From Dehalococcoidia bacterium (GTDB lineage Bacteria; Chloroflexota; Dehalococcoidia; Dehalococcoidales; W111): 54,812 nucleotides of DNA. How positions within the stretch are numbered: position 1 is the first letter of the stretch; each line of letters starts with the position of its first letter. A program made the position numbers and the translations under genes. This document shows, piece after piece, positions 7,588 to 15,257 of the stretch. The stretch spans positions 1-54,812 of the forward strand of contig DUEU01000080.1 in the NCBI GenBank assembly GCA_011191985.1, in the 5' to 3' direction. Under the pieces are notes generated by a model that saw only the letters and a program-made list of their open reading frames with translations, was not told the DNA's origin and did no database searches.

Positions 7588-9850
7588 TTCTTACAGATAC
7601 ATTGGAAAGGAAACACCAAGGAGGGACGGGGCAGAGGTCGTCACTGGAAGTGCGGAATATGTTGATGATATCAGGTTCACCAATTTGCTTTATGGGGAGG
7701 TCCTCCGCAGCCCGCATCCCCATGCGCGTATCAAGCAGATTGAAAAGAGTAAAGCGGAGGTACTTGGCGGGGTTGAAGCAATACTTACCTGGGAGAATGT
7801 ACCTGACTGGAAATTCGGTACCCCGACTATTTTCCGCATCCTCGACCGCAAGGTCCGATTTGTCGGGGACGCGGTAGCTATTATTGCCGCGAGGACCAAG
7901 GATATAGCGAGGGAAGCAGCCAGGCTCATTGAGGTTGAATATGAAGTTCTACCGCCTGTTTTTGACATGGAGGCGGCGATGAAGCCTGGTGCTCCTCAGT
8001 TATATGAAGAGTTACCGGGCAATAAACTTCCCCTCTACGCTCCTGTTCTCGGGCCTAAGTCTCTAACCGAAATAGTCATGGGGGATGTGGAAAAGGGCTT
8101 TGCCGAAGCCGATGTCATAGCAGAAGGAACCTTTGGGTATGAAAATATCCCTAATCCCCTCCCACCCGAACCCCCGAGCGCAGTAGCTCTATGGCAGGAG
8201 CCTAACAAGGTGACAGTCTGGGTCTCCAACCAACAAGTATGGCTCAACAGGAAAATCCTGTCCGAGATATTTGGAGACAACGTTGAGGTGAGAGCGATTG
8301 GGGGTCCCTGTGGTGGAAGCTACGGATCAAAGGTTATGTCATGGCAGGTCCAGTGTTACGCGGCCGCATTAAGCAAGGCCACGGGCAAGCCGGTAAAGGT
8401 ATGTTTTTCCAAGGAAGAGCATCTTGCTGCCTTTGTCCTGCGTCCTGAAACACGTATCCATGCCAGAGTGGGCATGAAGAAGGACGGTACCGTAACGGCA
8501 ATTTCTGGCAAGTGGCTCCTTGGTACCGGATACTATTCCATGACTACCCAGGCACAACTTTCAGTCGGCGCCGGCGAGGCTCAGATTGCTGTTCGTTGTG
8601 CTAACTGGGATGTGAAACCCACGATTGTATGTACCAACAGGAACGCCTCGGGTATTGTAAGGGGTTTTGGCGGCCAGGAGCTGAAGTGTGCTCTTATACC
8701 CTTGTTGAGTCTAGCCATGGAAAAGGCGGACCTCGATCCTTTCGAGGTTTTAAAGAAAAACTACCTGAAACCCGGTGATGGATATTACTGGCGTGACGGA
8801 AACTGGTACAGCTATCGGGGCGTCGATTATACAAAGGCCATGGAGAAAGGTGCCCAAACCTTTGGCTGGAAAGCCAAGTGGAAAGGGTGGCTTAAGCCTA
8901 CTGCGCTGAATGGCACAAAACGAACGGGGGTTGGGGTTGGGATTCATGGAAATGCGGATATAGGGGAGGATGTATCGGAAGCGTACGTGCGTCTCGACCC
9001 TGAGGGACGCGCCGTAATCTACTCCAGTGTCACGGAACACGGGACCGGGCAGAGGAGCAACTGCATTAAGGTTGTTGCTGAGGTCCTTCAATTACCTTTG
9101 GAGGCGGTATCTATTACCCCAAGTGACACGCTTATCACTCCTGTCGAGTGGGGGCCAGCGGGCTCAAGAGGGACATATGCCATTTTAAGCGCCGCTATTG
9201 CGGCGGCCGAGGATGCGAAGCAAAAGCTGCTCCAGTTTACCGCTCCTTTGCTTGGGGTAGGTATGGGGGACCTAGAAACTGAGGATGGCTTCATATGGGT
9301 TAAAAACCGTCCAGATAATCGCATAACATGGAAAGATGCGCTGGAATTGCGGACCGTTCTGGGCCACGGACGTTTCAACCCTGACTATAGCTTCGCAAAC
9401 TGCATGATGAGCTTTGTTGAAGTTGAGGTTGATACAGAGACAGGGAAGGTTACCTTACTGCGTGTTGTCAACGCTACGGATGTAGGCCAGATTATAGACC
9501 CGCCGGGTATTCGAGGACAACTTAACGGATGTCTGGGCACAGCCGGTATAGACAGTGCCCTCTTCGAGGAGACTGTCCTGGACCGGGCCACGGGTTGTGT
9601 ACTTAATGCCAACATGATTGACTATAAATGGCGTACCTTTTCAGAGTTGCCGCCGATTGACAATGTAATCATGGAAACCCCTTTCCCCTCCCACCGGTTT
9701 GGTGCTGTCGGCATTGGTGAAGTAGCAACCTCGCCAGGTCCTTCAGCAGTGCTGATGGCCACATCAAACGCCATCGGTGTCTGGCTCCATGAATATCCGG
9801 TCACACCACAGAGAGTACTGGAGGCACTGGGTAAGGTTGGCTCAAAATGA
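7580..9850 (+). CDS. Molybdenum hydroxylase large (molybdopterin) subunit
   Basis: The catalytic subunit binds the molybdopterin cofactor. The ORF track opens at 7436, but those residues lie inside the small-subunit gene in another frame. The family N-terminus, YRYIGKETPRRDGAEVVTG, begins from ATG 7580 (or 7568), giving about 756 residues. Cofactor-region motifs are visible: GGPCGGSYGSK, VRGFGGQE, and a C-terminal GIGEVATSPGPSAVLMATSNA carrying the expected catalytic Glu. It overlaps the small subunit by eight bases, suggesting translational coupling. With the iron-sulfur-containing FAD subunit, reductive dehydroxylation of an aromatic CoA ester is a reasonable guess; oxidative hydroxylation is the alternative. 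Confidence 0.92.
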   Translation: MIDSYRYIGKETPRRDGAEVVTGSAEYVDDIRFTNLLYGEVLRSPHPHARIKQIEKSKAEVLGGVEAILTWENVPDWKFGTPTIFRILDRKVRFVGDAVAIIAARTKDIAREAARLIEVEYEVLPPVFDMEAAMKPGAPQLYEELPGNKLPLYAPVLGPKSLTEIVMGDVEKGFAEADVIAEGTFGYENIPNPLPPEPPSAVALWQEPNKVTVWVSNQQVWLNRKILSEIFGDNVEVRAIGGPCGGSYGSKVMSWQVQCYAAALSKATGKPVKVCFSKEEHLAAFVLRPETRIHARVGMKKDGTVTAISGKWLLGTGYYSMTTQAQLSVGAGEAQIAVRCANWDVKPTIVCTNRNASGIVRGFGGQELKCALIPLLSLAMEKADLDPFEVLKKNYLKPGDGYYWRDGNWYSYRGVDYTKAMEKGAQTFGWKAKWKGWLKPTALNGTKRTGVGVGIHGNADIGEDVSEAYVRLDPEGRAVIYSSVTEHGTGQRSNCIKVVAEVLQLPLEAVSITPSDTLITPVEWGPAGSRGTYAILSAAIAAAEDAKQKLLQFTAPLLGVGMGDLETEDGFIWVKNRPDNRITWKDALELRTVLGHGRFNPDYSFANCMMSFVEVEVDTETGKVTLLRVVNATDVGQIIDPPGIRGQLNGCLGTAGIDSALFEETVLDRATGCVLNANMIDYKWRTFSELPPIDNVIMETPFPSHRFGAVGIGEVATSPGPSAVLMATSNAIGVWLHEYPVTPQRVLEALGKVGSK

Positions 9851-10839
9851 GGACATTTACCCACATAAACGCACATACCGTTAATGAAGCTTGTGAATTA
9901 CTGGGGCAATATCGGGGCAAGGCAAGACTTAATGCGGGAGGTACCGACTTACTCGCAATGCTTAAGGGAGATATTTGGCCGGAATATCCTGAAGCCGTAA
10001 TAAATGTCAAGACGATTCCGGGGCTCGATTCTATAACTGAGAATGATAACGTATTGAAGATAGGTGCCTTGGCACTACTTTCCGATGTGGCCAAGTCGCC
10101 CACTATAAAAGAGAAATGCGGTGTGTTGGCCAAGGCAGCTCTTTCGGTGGGAAGTCCGCTGATACGCAATGTAGCTACCATAGGGGGAAACCTTTGCCAG
10201 GCCCCACGTTGCTGGTATTACCGATACCCCCGCCGTTTGGGAGGACCTTTGCCATGCTTGCGGAAAGGAACCGGCCCCTGCCTCGCCGTGAAAGGCGATA
10301 ACCGGTACCATGCAATCCTGGAGGGTAAGGGATGTTTTGCCGTCTGTACCTCTGATATTGCTGTTGCCCTTGCGGCTCTTGATGCAAAGATCACGATTGC
10401 CGGTCCGAAAGGTGAGCGCAGTATATCGGTAGTAGATTTCTTCCAACCACTCGGTAATACACTTAAAATAGATGAAATGATAAAGGACTTCCAGATTCCC
10501 GCTACCATGTTATCCATGGAACAGAGGTTTCTCAAGTTTACACTGAGAAAGCCAATTGATTTTGCTATCGTAAGCGTGGCTGCTAGCATTGGTCTCAACA
10601 ATGGGGTATGCACTGACGCTCGTATTATTCTTGGTGCTGTTGCTCCGATGCCCTTTAGAGCAAAGGCAGCCGAGGAGAAAATCGTTGGTCAGCCCATAAG
10701 CGATAACGTTGCCGCAGAGGCAGCAGAAAAAGCGCTGGCAAATGCAAAACCGCTTAGCATGAACGCATACAAAGTTGAAATTGCCAAGACTCTGGTAAGA
10801 AGGGCAATCAAAGGTTCTACAGCGGGACTGGGTGAATAA
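9847..10839 (+). CDS. Molybdenum hydroxylase FAD subunit with extra Cys-rich insert (4-hydroxybenzoyl-CoA reductase beta-like)
   Basis: A 330-residue CoxM/HcrB-type subunit overlapping the large subunit by ATGA. The N-terminal FAD-binding part has LNAGGTDLLAMLKG and VGSPLIRNVATIGGNL. After that comes an insert with Cys residues in NLCQAPRCWYYR, PCLRKGTGPC and GKGCFAVC. In 4-hydroxybenzoyl-CoA reductase a comparable loop binds an additional [4Fe-4S] cluster and sends electrons toward the molybdenum site. This insert is the main reason for placing the enzyme in that subgroup rather than with CO or xanthine dehydrogenases. The substrate is still inference. Confidence 0.88.
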   Translation: MRTFTHINAHTVNEACELLGQYRGKARLNAGGTDLLAMLKGDIWPEYPEAVINVKTIPGLDSITENDNVLKIGALALLSDVAKSPTIKEKCGVLAKAALSVGSPLIRNVATIGGNLCQAPRCWYYRYPRRLGGPLPCLRKGTGPCLAVKGDNRYHAILEGKGCFAVCTSDIAVALAALDAKITIAGPKGERSISVVDFFQPLGNTLKIDEMIKDFQIPATMLSMEQRFLKFTLRKPIDFAIVSVAASIGLNNGVCTDARIILGAVAPMPFRAKAAEEKIVGQPISDNVAAEAAEKALANAKPLSMNAYKVEIAKTLVRRAIKGSTAGLGE

Positions 10840-11030
10840 GCATCTGGTGTTAGCGATCACCCAAAACTGGCCAGGGAGTAGCACTTTAAAACCAGTTGCC
10901 AGTTCCTGTCCCGTTTTTAATTGTCGTAACCATATTCTGCGCGTTAAAAAATAACTTCACTTGGGATTATTGACAAAGTCGGCTATTGAGATATACATTA
11001 GAGTAAAATAAAAAATAATAAGGCAATAAT

Positions 11031-11339
11031 ATGCCAATCAGACCGATAGAGCACTGGCAAAAAAGAAAGAAGCAGAAGCTATTTCAGCAATGGGTGGAGA
11101 AGGCCGAGTTACCCCGGGAAGAGATTCCGCCCGATTTGCTGGATGAACATCCTGAGGCAGAAGCCGGTATAGGAGCGGGTGATATGTCTAACGAGGGAGC
11201 TCACATATATACCGCATCTGTAGAATTGGATAGAGGGATGGTTCGCCTACCCTTTCGATATGTGATAATTGGATTATCCATAATGGCGTTTTTACTAATA
11301 CTATCAGCAGTATTATTAACGATTTTAATTACGCGTTAA
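11031..11339 (+). CDS. Hypothetical single-span membrane protein
   Basis: A 102-residue protein with no family I recognise. The N-terminal half is charged and rich in Lys, Glu and Pro (HWQKRKKQKLFQQW, REEIPPDLLDEHPE). The C-terminal end is one hydrophobic helix (about residues 77-100) followed by TR, so it is probably tail-anchored with the bulk in the cytoplasm. It stands alone 190 bp after the molybdenum hydroxylase operon, with an AT-rich leader. It is convergent with the DinB gene. The composition argues for a real gene. Confidence 0.55.
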   Translation: MPIRPIEHWQKRKKQKLFQQWVEKAELPREEIPPDLLDEHPEAEAGIGAGDMSNEGAHIYTASVELDRGMVRLPFRYVIIGLSIMAFLLILSAVLLTILITR

Positions 11340-11471
11340 TCGAAAAGCCCAACAAAAACAACCATATCCTGAAAATCCACAAAATCATTATGAACGTATA
11401 GAGTAAATTCTAACGTTCTTACCACCTCCCTCTACCCTGCATTCAAACCATTGTGCCATATCATAGTAGGT

Positions 11472-11501
11472 GTGATAGTGTGGGTGACCAGCACTATCAC
11501 A
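11472..11501. terminator. Perfect hairpin between convergent genes
   Basis: GTGATAGTG and CACTATCAC form a perfect stem, one further T-A pair extends it, and the loop is 11 bases. It lies between the converging genes ending at 11339 (+) and 11656 (-). No clear T tract follows, so a terminator role is inferred from position. Confidence 0.45.
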
Positions 11502-11508
11502 CGGATAG

Positions 11509-11536
11509 GAGCAGGGCTAGACTGGCTCTGCTCCTA
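11509..11536. terminator. Second strong hairpin between convergent genes
   Basis: GGAGCAGGGC pairs with GCTCTGCTCC over ten positions, including one G-T pair, around the loop TAGACTG. TACCTGTTTT follows, giving a short T run. It stands directly after the hairpin at 11472 and is probably part of a terminator pair. Part of it also pairs with the tRNA-like end at 11598-11604. Confidence 0.5.
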
Positions 11537-11578
11537 CCTGTTTTCAAAGACAAAGCCCCACCCTTGTTTGGCCGATAC

Positions 11579-11605
11579 TGTTGGTTCGAATCCAACACCC
11601 TGCTA
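11579..11605 (+). other. tRNA-like T arm and acceptor strand
   Basis: TGTTGG-TTCGAAT-CCAACA has the exact form of a tRNA T arm with a 7-base loop, and is followed by CCCTGCT-A. AGCAGGG at 11510-11516 is complementary to that last strand, giving a 96-base span. No acceptable D or anticodon arm can be drawn in between. I read it as a tRNA 3' fragment or chance structure, not a working tRNA. Confidence 0.4.
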
Positions 11606-11655
11606 CTATTGTTTTTCGGCCATAATTTCAAGCGTCTGCGAACGTGAAATCCTGG

Positions 11656-12183
11656 TTAGAACTTCTGCCAGCCAATGCCTTGACGCATACCCCGGATGTA
11701 AGCTGCCTGCCCAGCATGTTGCAAGCAGTCATCCAGTATTATCATGAGCAGCACTCCAGCTGTTGGTGGCGGCTGGAAAGGCATACCCTCAACAACCTTA
11801 TCTAGATCTGTCTTTGATAAGGTTGGTAAACGCTGCTTTGTCCTTTCCAATACCGCTCGGTGGTAACCGAGCAGGGTCTCACTATCTGGAGATTTAAATG
11901 CAGCTAGATCTTGCGGGGTATGTCCGGCACCACTGTCCATAGCCTCTGGTGGTCGGCCGAACTGTTTATGCCAGCCGTCCTTAATCCATAGCTGCTCCTC
12001 TCCTAGAATATTTGAGATAACACTGTCTTGTGCCCGTGTCAAATGCCAAACTAACCAACCAATGCTGTTACAATCTGGATTGGGCTGCCAGGCTAAATCC
12101 TCCTCTGAAAGTCCATCCAAGGTGCGTTCCAATGCCCTAAGAATCCCTTTATAACCAACCAATATTGCTTCTTGTGACTCCAT
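11656..12183 (-). CDS. DinB-family protein
   Basis: A 175-residue four-helix-bundle protein. The first metal-site His lies in IGWLVWHLTRAQDS, and the C-terminal pair region is DDCLQHAGQAAYIRGM, as in DinB/YfiT-type proteins. Members bind a divalent metal, and some are thiol-dependent transferases or isomerases; most have no assigned substrate. It is the last gene of the long minus-strand catabolic block, about 85 bases after a CoA-transferase gene, so it may be co-transcribed. A specific reaction is not supported. Confidence 0.82.
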   Translation of the reverse strand: MESQEAILVGYKGILRALERTLDGLSEEDLAWQPNPDCNSIGWLVWHLTRAQDSVISNILGEEQLWIKDGWHKQFGRPPEAMDSGAGHTPQDLAAFKSPDSETLLGYHRAVLERTKQRLPTLSKTDLDKVVEGMPFQPPPTAGVLLMIILDDCLQHAGQAAYIRGMRQGIGWQKF

Positions 12184-12268
12184 GATAATCCTCCTCTATT
12201 GATGACTACTGACTTTCTTTGTAGATGTTTATCTTTAAGGTATATCATAGCTGTCTTGAATTATGCCT

Positions 12269-13501
12269 TCAGTCGAATACGCCGTCTTCCATCAACTGGA
12301 CAAACTCTTCATCAGAAATACCGAGTATTTCAGTGTATACATACTCGTTATGCTCCCCGAGCAAAGGTGGTCGGTGTCGTTCATATGAGACCTTGGATAA
12401 GGTAAAGCCGGGCGGTTGATACAGTGATAACTTGCCCATCTCCGGATGGTCCAGTTCTTGAAAGCAGCGATCGTGTTCGAGTTGCGGGTTCTCGTATAGG
12501 TCTTTAAGATTTAATGCCACCCCGGCACCAACTCCCTCCCCCTGCATCAGAGCCATCACCTCTTCAGGCGAATGTTTACTTGTCCATGCCTCCACCAGAT
12601 TGTCGAGTTCATCCTCATTTTGCTTCCGGCCCGATATCGTGGCGAACTTGGGGTCTTTTGTCCAGGCCGGGTTCCCGATAACCTTGCCAAAGCTAAGCCA
12701 CTCATCATCAGTGAATACCGCAATAGCGCACCACCGGTCATCACCTTTACACCGGTATATCCCGTGTGGGGCGGCGTAGTCGAGACGGTTACCTTTCGTC
12801 TTTGGCTCTCGGCGATTCACGTCATAATCAAGAATAAGAGGAGCTATAGAATGCATGCTTACCTCATGTTGTGATAAGTCCAGAAGCTGTCCCTTACCCG
12901 TGCGGCGCCGATAGTCAAGGGCCGTGATAAGGTATAAAGCGTTAAATAAAGGCACCACCGAATCAGTGAAAGCGTCGTATAGACCACAGGGGGGACGGTC
13001 GGGCCAGCCGGTAATAGCGGCAAAGCCGGAGAGGGCCGTTAATGTAAAGCCGGTCCCGGGAATTTTAGCCAAGGGGCCCGTTTGCCCATGCATACATGTC
13101 CTTAGCATAATAATATCCGGCTTTATTTTCTTTAGGTCCTCATAGCCCATACCCCATTTCTCCATCGTCCCCGCAGTGTAGCCATCAGCCACAACGTCGG
13201 CCCAGCCAACAAGTCTCTTGGCTATCTCTACCCCTTTAGGGTGGTTCAGGTTGAGGGTTATATCGTAGCTTTTTACCGGGTGCAGGTAAGCAAAGCGGTA
13301 GCTACGTTCTAGCCCGTAGATACCGTCCTTGTATGGTGTCGCATGTCTCACCGCATCGGGGCGCAAGGCTGATTCTACCTTAATCGCCGTTGCCCCATAA
13401 TAGAGGAGATAGCTAATACTACGCGGACCTACCCCAATCCAGGTAAAGTCCAGGACCTTCACTCCTTCAAACGGTTTTTTTATCATCTCTAAAATACTCA
13501 C
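12269..13501 (-). CDS. Type III CoA-transferase subunit, catalytic Asp not apparent
   Basis: A 410-residue CaiB/BaiF-family protein with FEGVKVLDFTWIGVGPRSISYLLYYGATAIKVE at the N-terminus and LRTCMHGQTGPLAKIPG in the middle. Where the family carries the Asp that forms the aspartyl-CoA intermediate (normally PGYD or a similar motif), this sequence reads PGTGFTLTALSG with no Asp. It follows another family member by seven bases, and that one keeps the Asp. The pair looks like a hetero-oligomeric CoA-transferase of the BbsEF kind, where one subunit is catalytic and the other structural. Substrate unknown. Confidence 0.87.
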   Translation of the reverse strand: MSILEMIKKPFEGVKVLDFTWIGVGPRSISYLLYYGATAIKVESALRPDAVRHATPYKDGIYGLERSYRFAYLHPVKSYDITLNLNHPKGVEIAKRLVGWADVVADGYTAGTMEKWGMGYEDLKKIKPDIIMLRTCMHGQTGPLAKIPGTGFTLTALSGFAAITGWPDRPPCGLYDAFTDSVVPLFNALYLITALDYRRRTGKGQLLDLSQHEVSMHSIAPLILDYDVNRREPKTKGNRLDYAAPHGIYRCKGDDRWCAIAVFTDDEWLSFGKVIGNPAWTKDPKFATISGRKQNEDELDNLVEAWTSKHSPEEVMALMQGEGVGAGVALNLKDLYENPQLEHDRCFQELDHPEMGKLSLYQPPGFTLSKVSYERHRPPLLGEHNEYVYTEILGISDEEFVQLMEDGVFD

Positions 13502-13508
13502 ATTTCGG

Positions 13509-14837
13509 TTATATAACTTTCGCCTGTTTCAAAATTGAAAGGTCGTGCCTGGACAGGCCAAGTTCCCCAAGGTAGACTTCTTCGTTATGCTCACCGATAA
13601 ACGGGGCACGGCGATTTGCTGCGCGAGGCGCCCCCACTGCTGCCATAAAAGGACCAGGATGAGTGACAGCAGCCTCCCCCTCAGGGTACTCAACCTTTAC
13701 CCAGTAGTTCCTGGCAGCAAGCTGGCTAAACTCTAGCATATCCTTGGGGGTAAACACGGGGTAGATCATTATTCCCCTTTCTTGTGCTCCCTCGAATAGC
13801 TCTGCCTTGGTATGCGCCTTGAAAAATCGGTTAAAATCTTTGGTGATTTCATCGACCACATCCTGAGTGACTGTCTGCCATTCAAATTCCATCCAGTCGA
13901 CGGCACCAAGTGTTTCCCCGACCATACCCTCGCTCGCCATCCACCTGGTAAGTGCCGCCGTACTCTCACCCACACCAGGGCCGGCAAACGCAACGAAGGA
14001 TATATCGCCGTCCTGGCATTCATAGAGCATCGGGGCATCTACCCAGGCCGCTTTCCCGGCGGCACTAGCCCCCTGATAGCGTCTTAAAAACCGGCCCTGG
14101 CGAGCGATAATCGTTTTATCTTGCTCCCACAATGCCGGTGGTTCCGGGCCCAAAAACGGAACCAAGGACAGCTGCGCTGATACATCAACCTGTTGCCCCT
14201 CCCCGGTAATGCCCCGATGAAAAAGCGCCACCATCGTGCCGATAGCCGCCTGCATGGCCCCGGCCACAATATACGATATGGGAAAGCTTGGTGAAAGTGG
14301 GCCCCGGTCAGGATCACCGGTTAAGTAGGCTTCACCTGCTAGAGCCCAGACTACAATGTCAGGCGCTTTGTAGTCTTTGTAAGGTCCGGTTTTCCCAAAA
14401 CCACTCAGAGAAGTCATAATTACCTGTGGTTTTATCTGAGCCAACGCTGAGTATCCCAGTCCCAGTTTATCCATATAATCAGGGTCAAATGACTCCAGGA
14501 CAACATCTGCATCCTTGAGCAACTTCTTGAAGATTGCCTGCCCATCGGCAGTTTCAATATCCAGGGTTATGCCCCGCTTGTTAATATTGAATGCCCACCA
14601 GTAGAGGCTTTTCTCTGGATCAGGAATATCGTGGTAGAAAGGGCCAATGCTTCGGGCGGGGTCTCCCCCTGGTTTCTCAATCTTTATCACATCGGCACCC
14701 AGATCACCCAACAGTTTGCCACAAATAAAGCCACGCTCATTGGTCAGGTCCAACACCCGATAAGGGCTAAGCATACCTTCGTTTATTGCCACCTTTATCT
14801 CCCCTCTAGTAGCCAGGCTTACTAAGGATTCATTCAA
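13509..14837 (-). CDS. Type III CoA-transferase subunit, catalytic Asp present
   Basis: A 442-residue CaiB/BaiF-family protein. YRVLDLTNERGFICGKLLGDLGADVIKIE marks the N-terminal CoA-binding half, and ITLDIETADGQAIFKKLL and MTSLSGFGKTGP follow. The likely catalytic Asp is in YKAPDIVVWALAG. The protein is longer than the family average of about 400, mostly because of an insert around residues 225-310. It is co-directional with the Asp-less homolog downstream, separated by seven bases. The two probably act as one heteromeric enzyme activating a carboxylic acid at the start of the pathway in this block. Confidence 0.88.
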   Translation of the reverse strand: MNESLVSLATRGEIKVAINEGMLSPYRVLDLTNERGFICGKLLGDLGADVIKIEKPGGDPARSIGPFYHDIPDPEKSLYWWAFNINKRGITLDIETADGQAIFKKLLKDADVVLESFDPDYMDKLGLGYSALAQIKPQVIMTSLSGFGKTGPYKDYKAPDIVVWALAGEAYLTGDPDRGPLSPSFPISYIVAGAMQAAIGTMVALFHRGITGEGQQVDVSAQLSLVPFLGPEPPALWEQDKTIIARQGRFLRRYQGASAAGKAAWVDAPMLYECQDGDISFVAFAGPGVGESTAALTRWMASEGMVGETLGAVDWMEFEWQTVTQDVVDEITKDFNRFFKAHTKAELFEGAQERGIMIYPVFTPKDMLEFSQLAARNYWVKVEYPEGEAAVTHPGPFMAAVGAPRAANRRAPFIGEHNEEVYLGELGLSRHDLSILKQAKVI

Positions 14838-14954
14838 GGTCTCAGGATGTCACTTGATGAGTGTTTGTGACCGGTCAGAGCAAGACCCCTAAGTGTCCTT
14901 TAACTTACGTCTTCTAACCGTCCCACTTTTGCTGACTACATATATGTGTAGATA

Positions 14955-15176
14955 TTACCACCAGCTTTGCGCGATCGGCGCATACCGGTAGGGTGAGACA
15001 TATATGGCCTCTTCAGGGCATTCATATTCGCAAAAGGCGCAACACATACATTCATCAGGATATTTAATGACGGCTTTTTTGCTTTGATCATCCATCCTTA
15101 TCACATCCACGGAACAAGTATCAATACAAATCCCACAGCCATTGCATAGCTCTCGGTCAATACGTTCAATGACCAT
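14955..15176 (-). CDS. Two-cluster ferredoxin, 2[4Fe-4S]
   Basis: A 73-residue protein with cluster motifs CNGCGICIDTC and CMCCAFCEYEC, each followed by a Pro or hydrophobic turn as in bacterial ferredoxins. The C-terminal tail (YVSPYRYAPIAQSWW) is aromatic and unusual for a free ferredoxin. It resembles the tails of small beta subunits that dock onto a flavoprotein, as in AprB. The flavoprotein gene lies 81 bases upstream on the same strand. This is probably its electron partner. A GGAGG site precedes the ATG. Confidence 0.9.
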   Translation of the reverse strand: MVIERIDRELCNGCGICIDTCSVDVIRMDDQSKKAVIKYPDECMCCAFCEYECPEEAIYVSPYRYAPIAQSWW

Positions 15177-15257
15177 AAGGTTTACCTCCTGATAATCGTG
15201 AGATTAAGCTTATTTTTCGCAAGGTCTTCGTCGACCCACTTAATCAGACAAACAAAT

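Noticed and set aside
11510-11605. Selenocysteine tRNA
   Set aside because: Length, TCA triplet and 13 paired positions looked suggestive, but no D stem, anticodon stem or variable arm can be formed.
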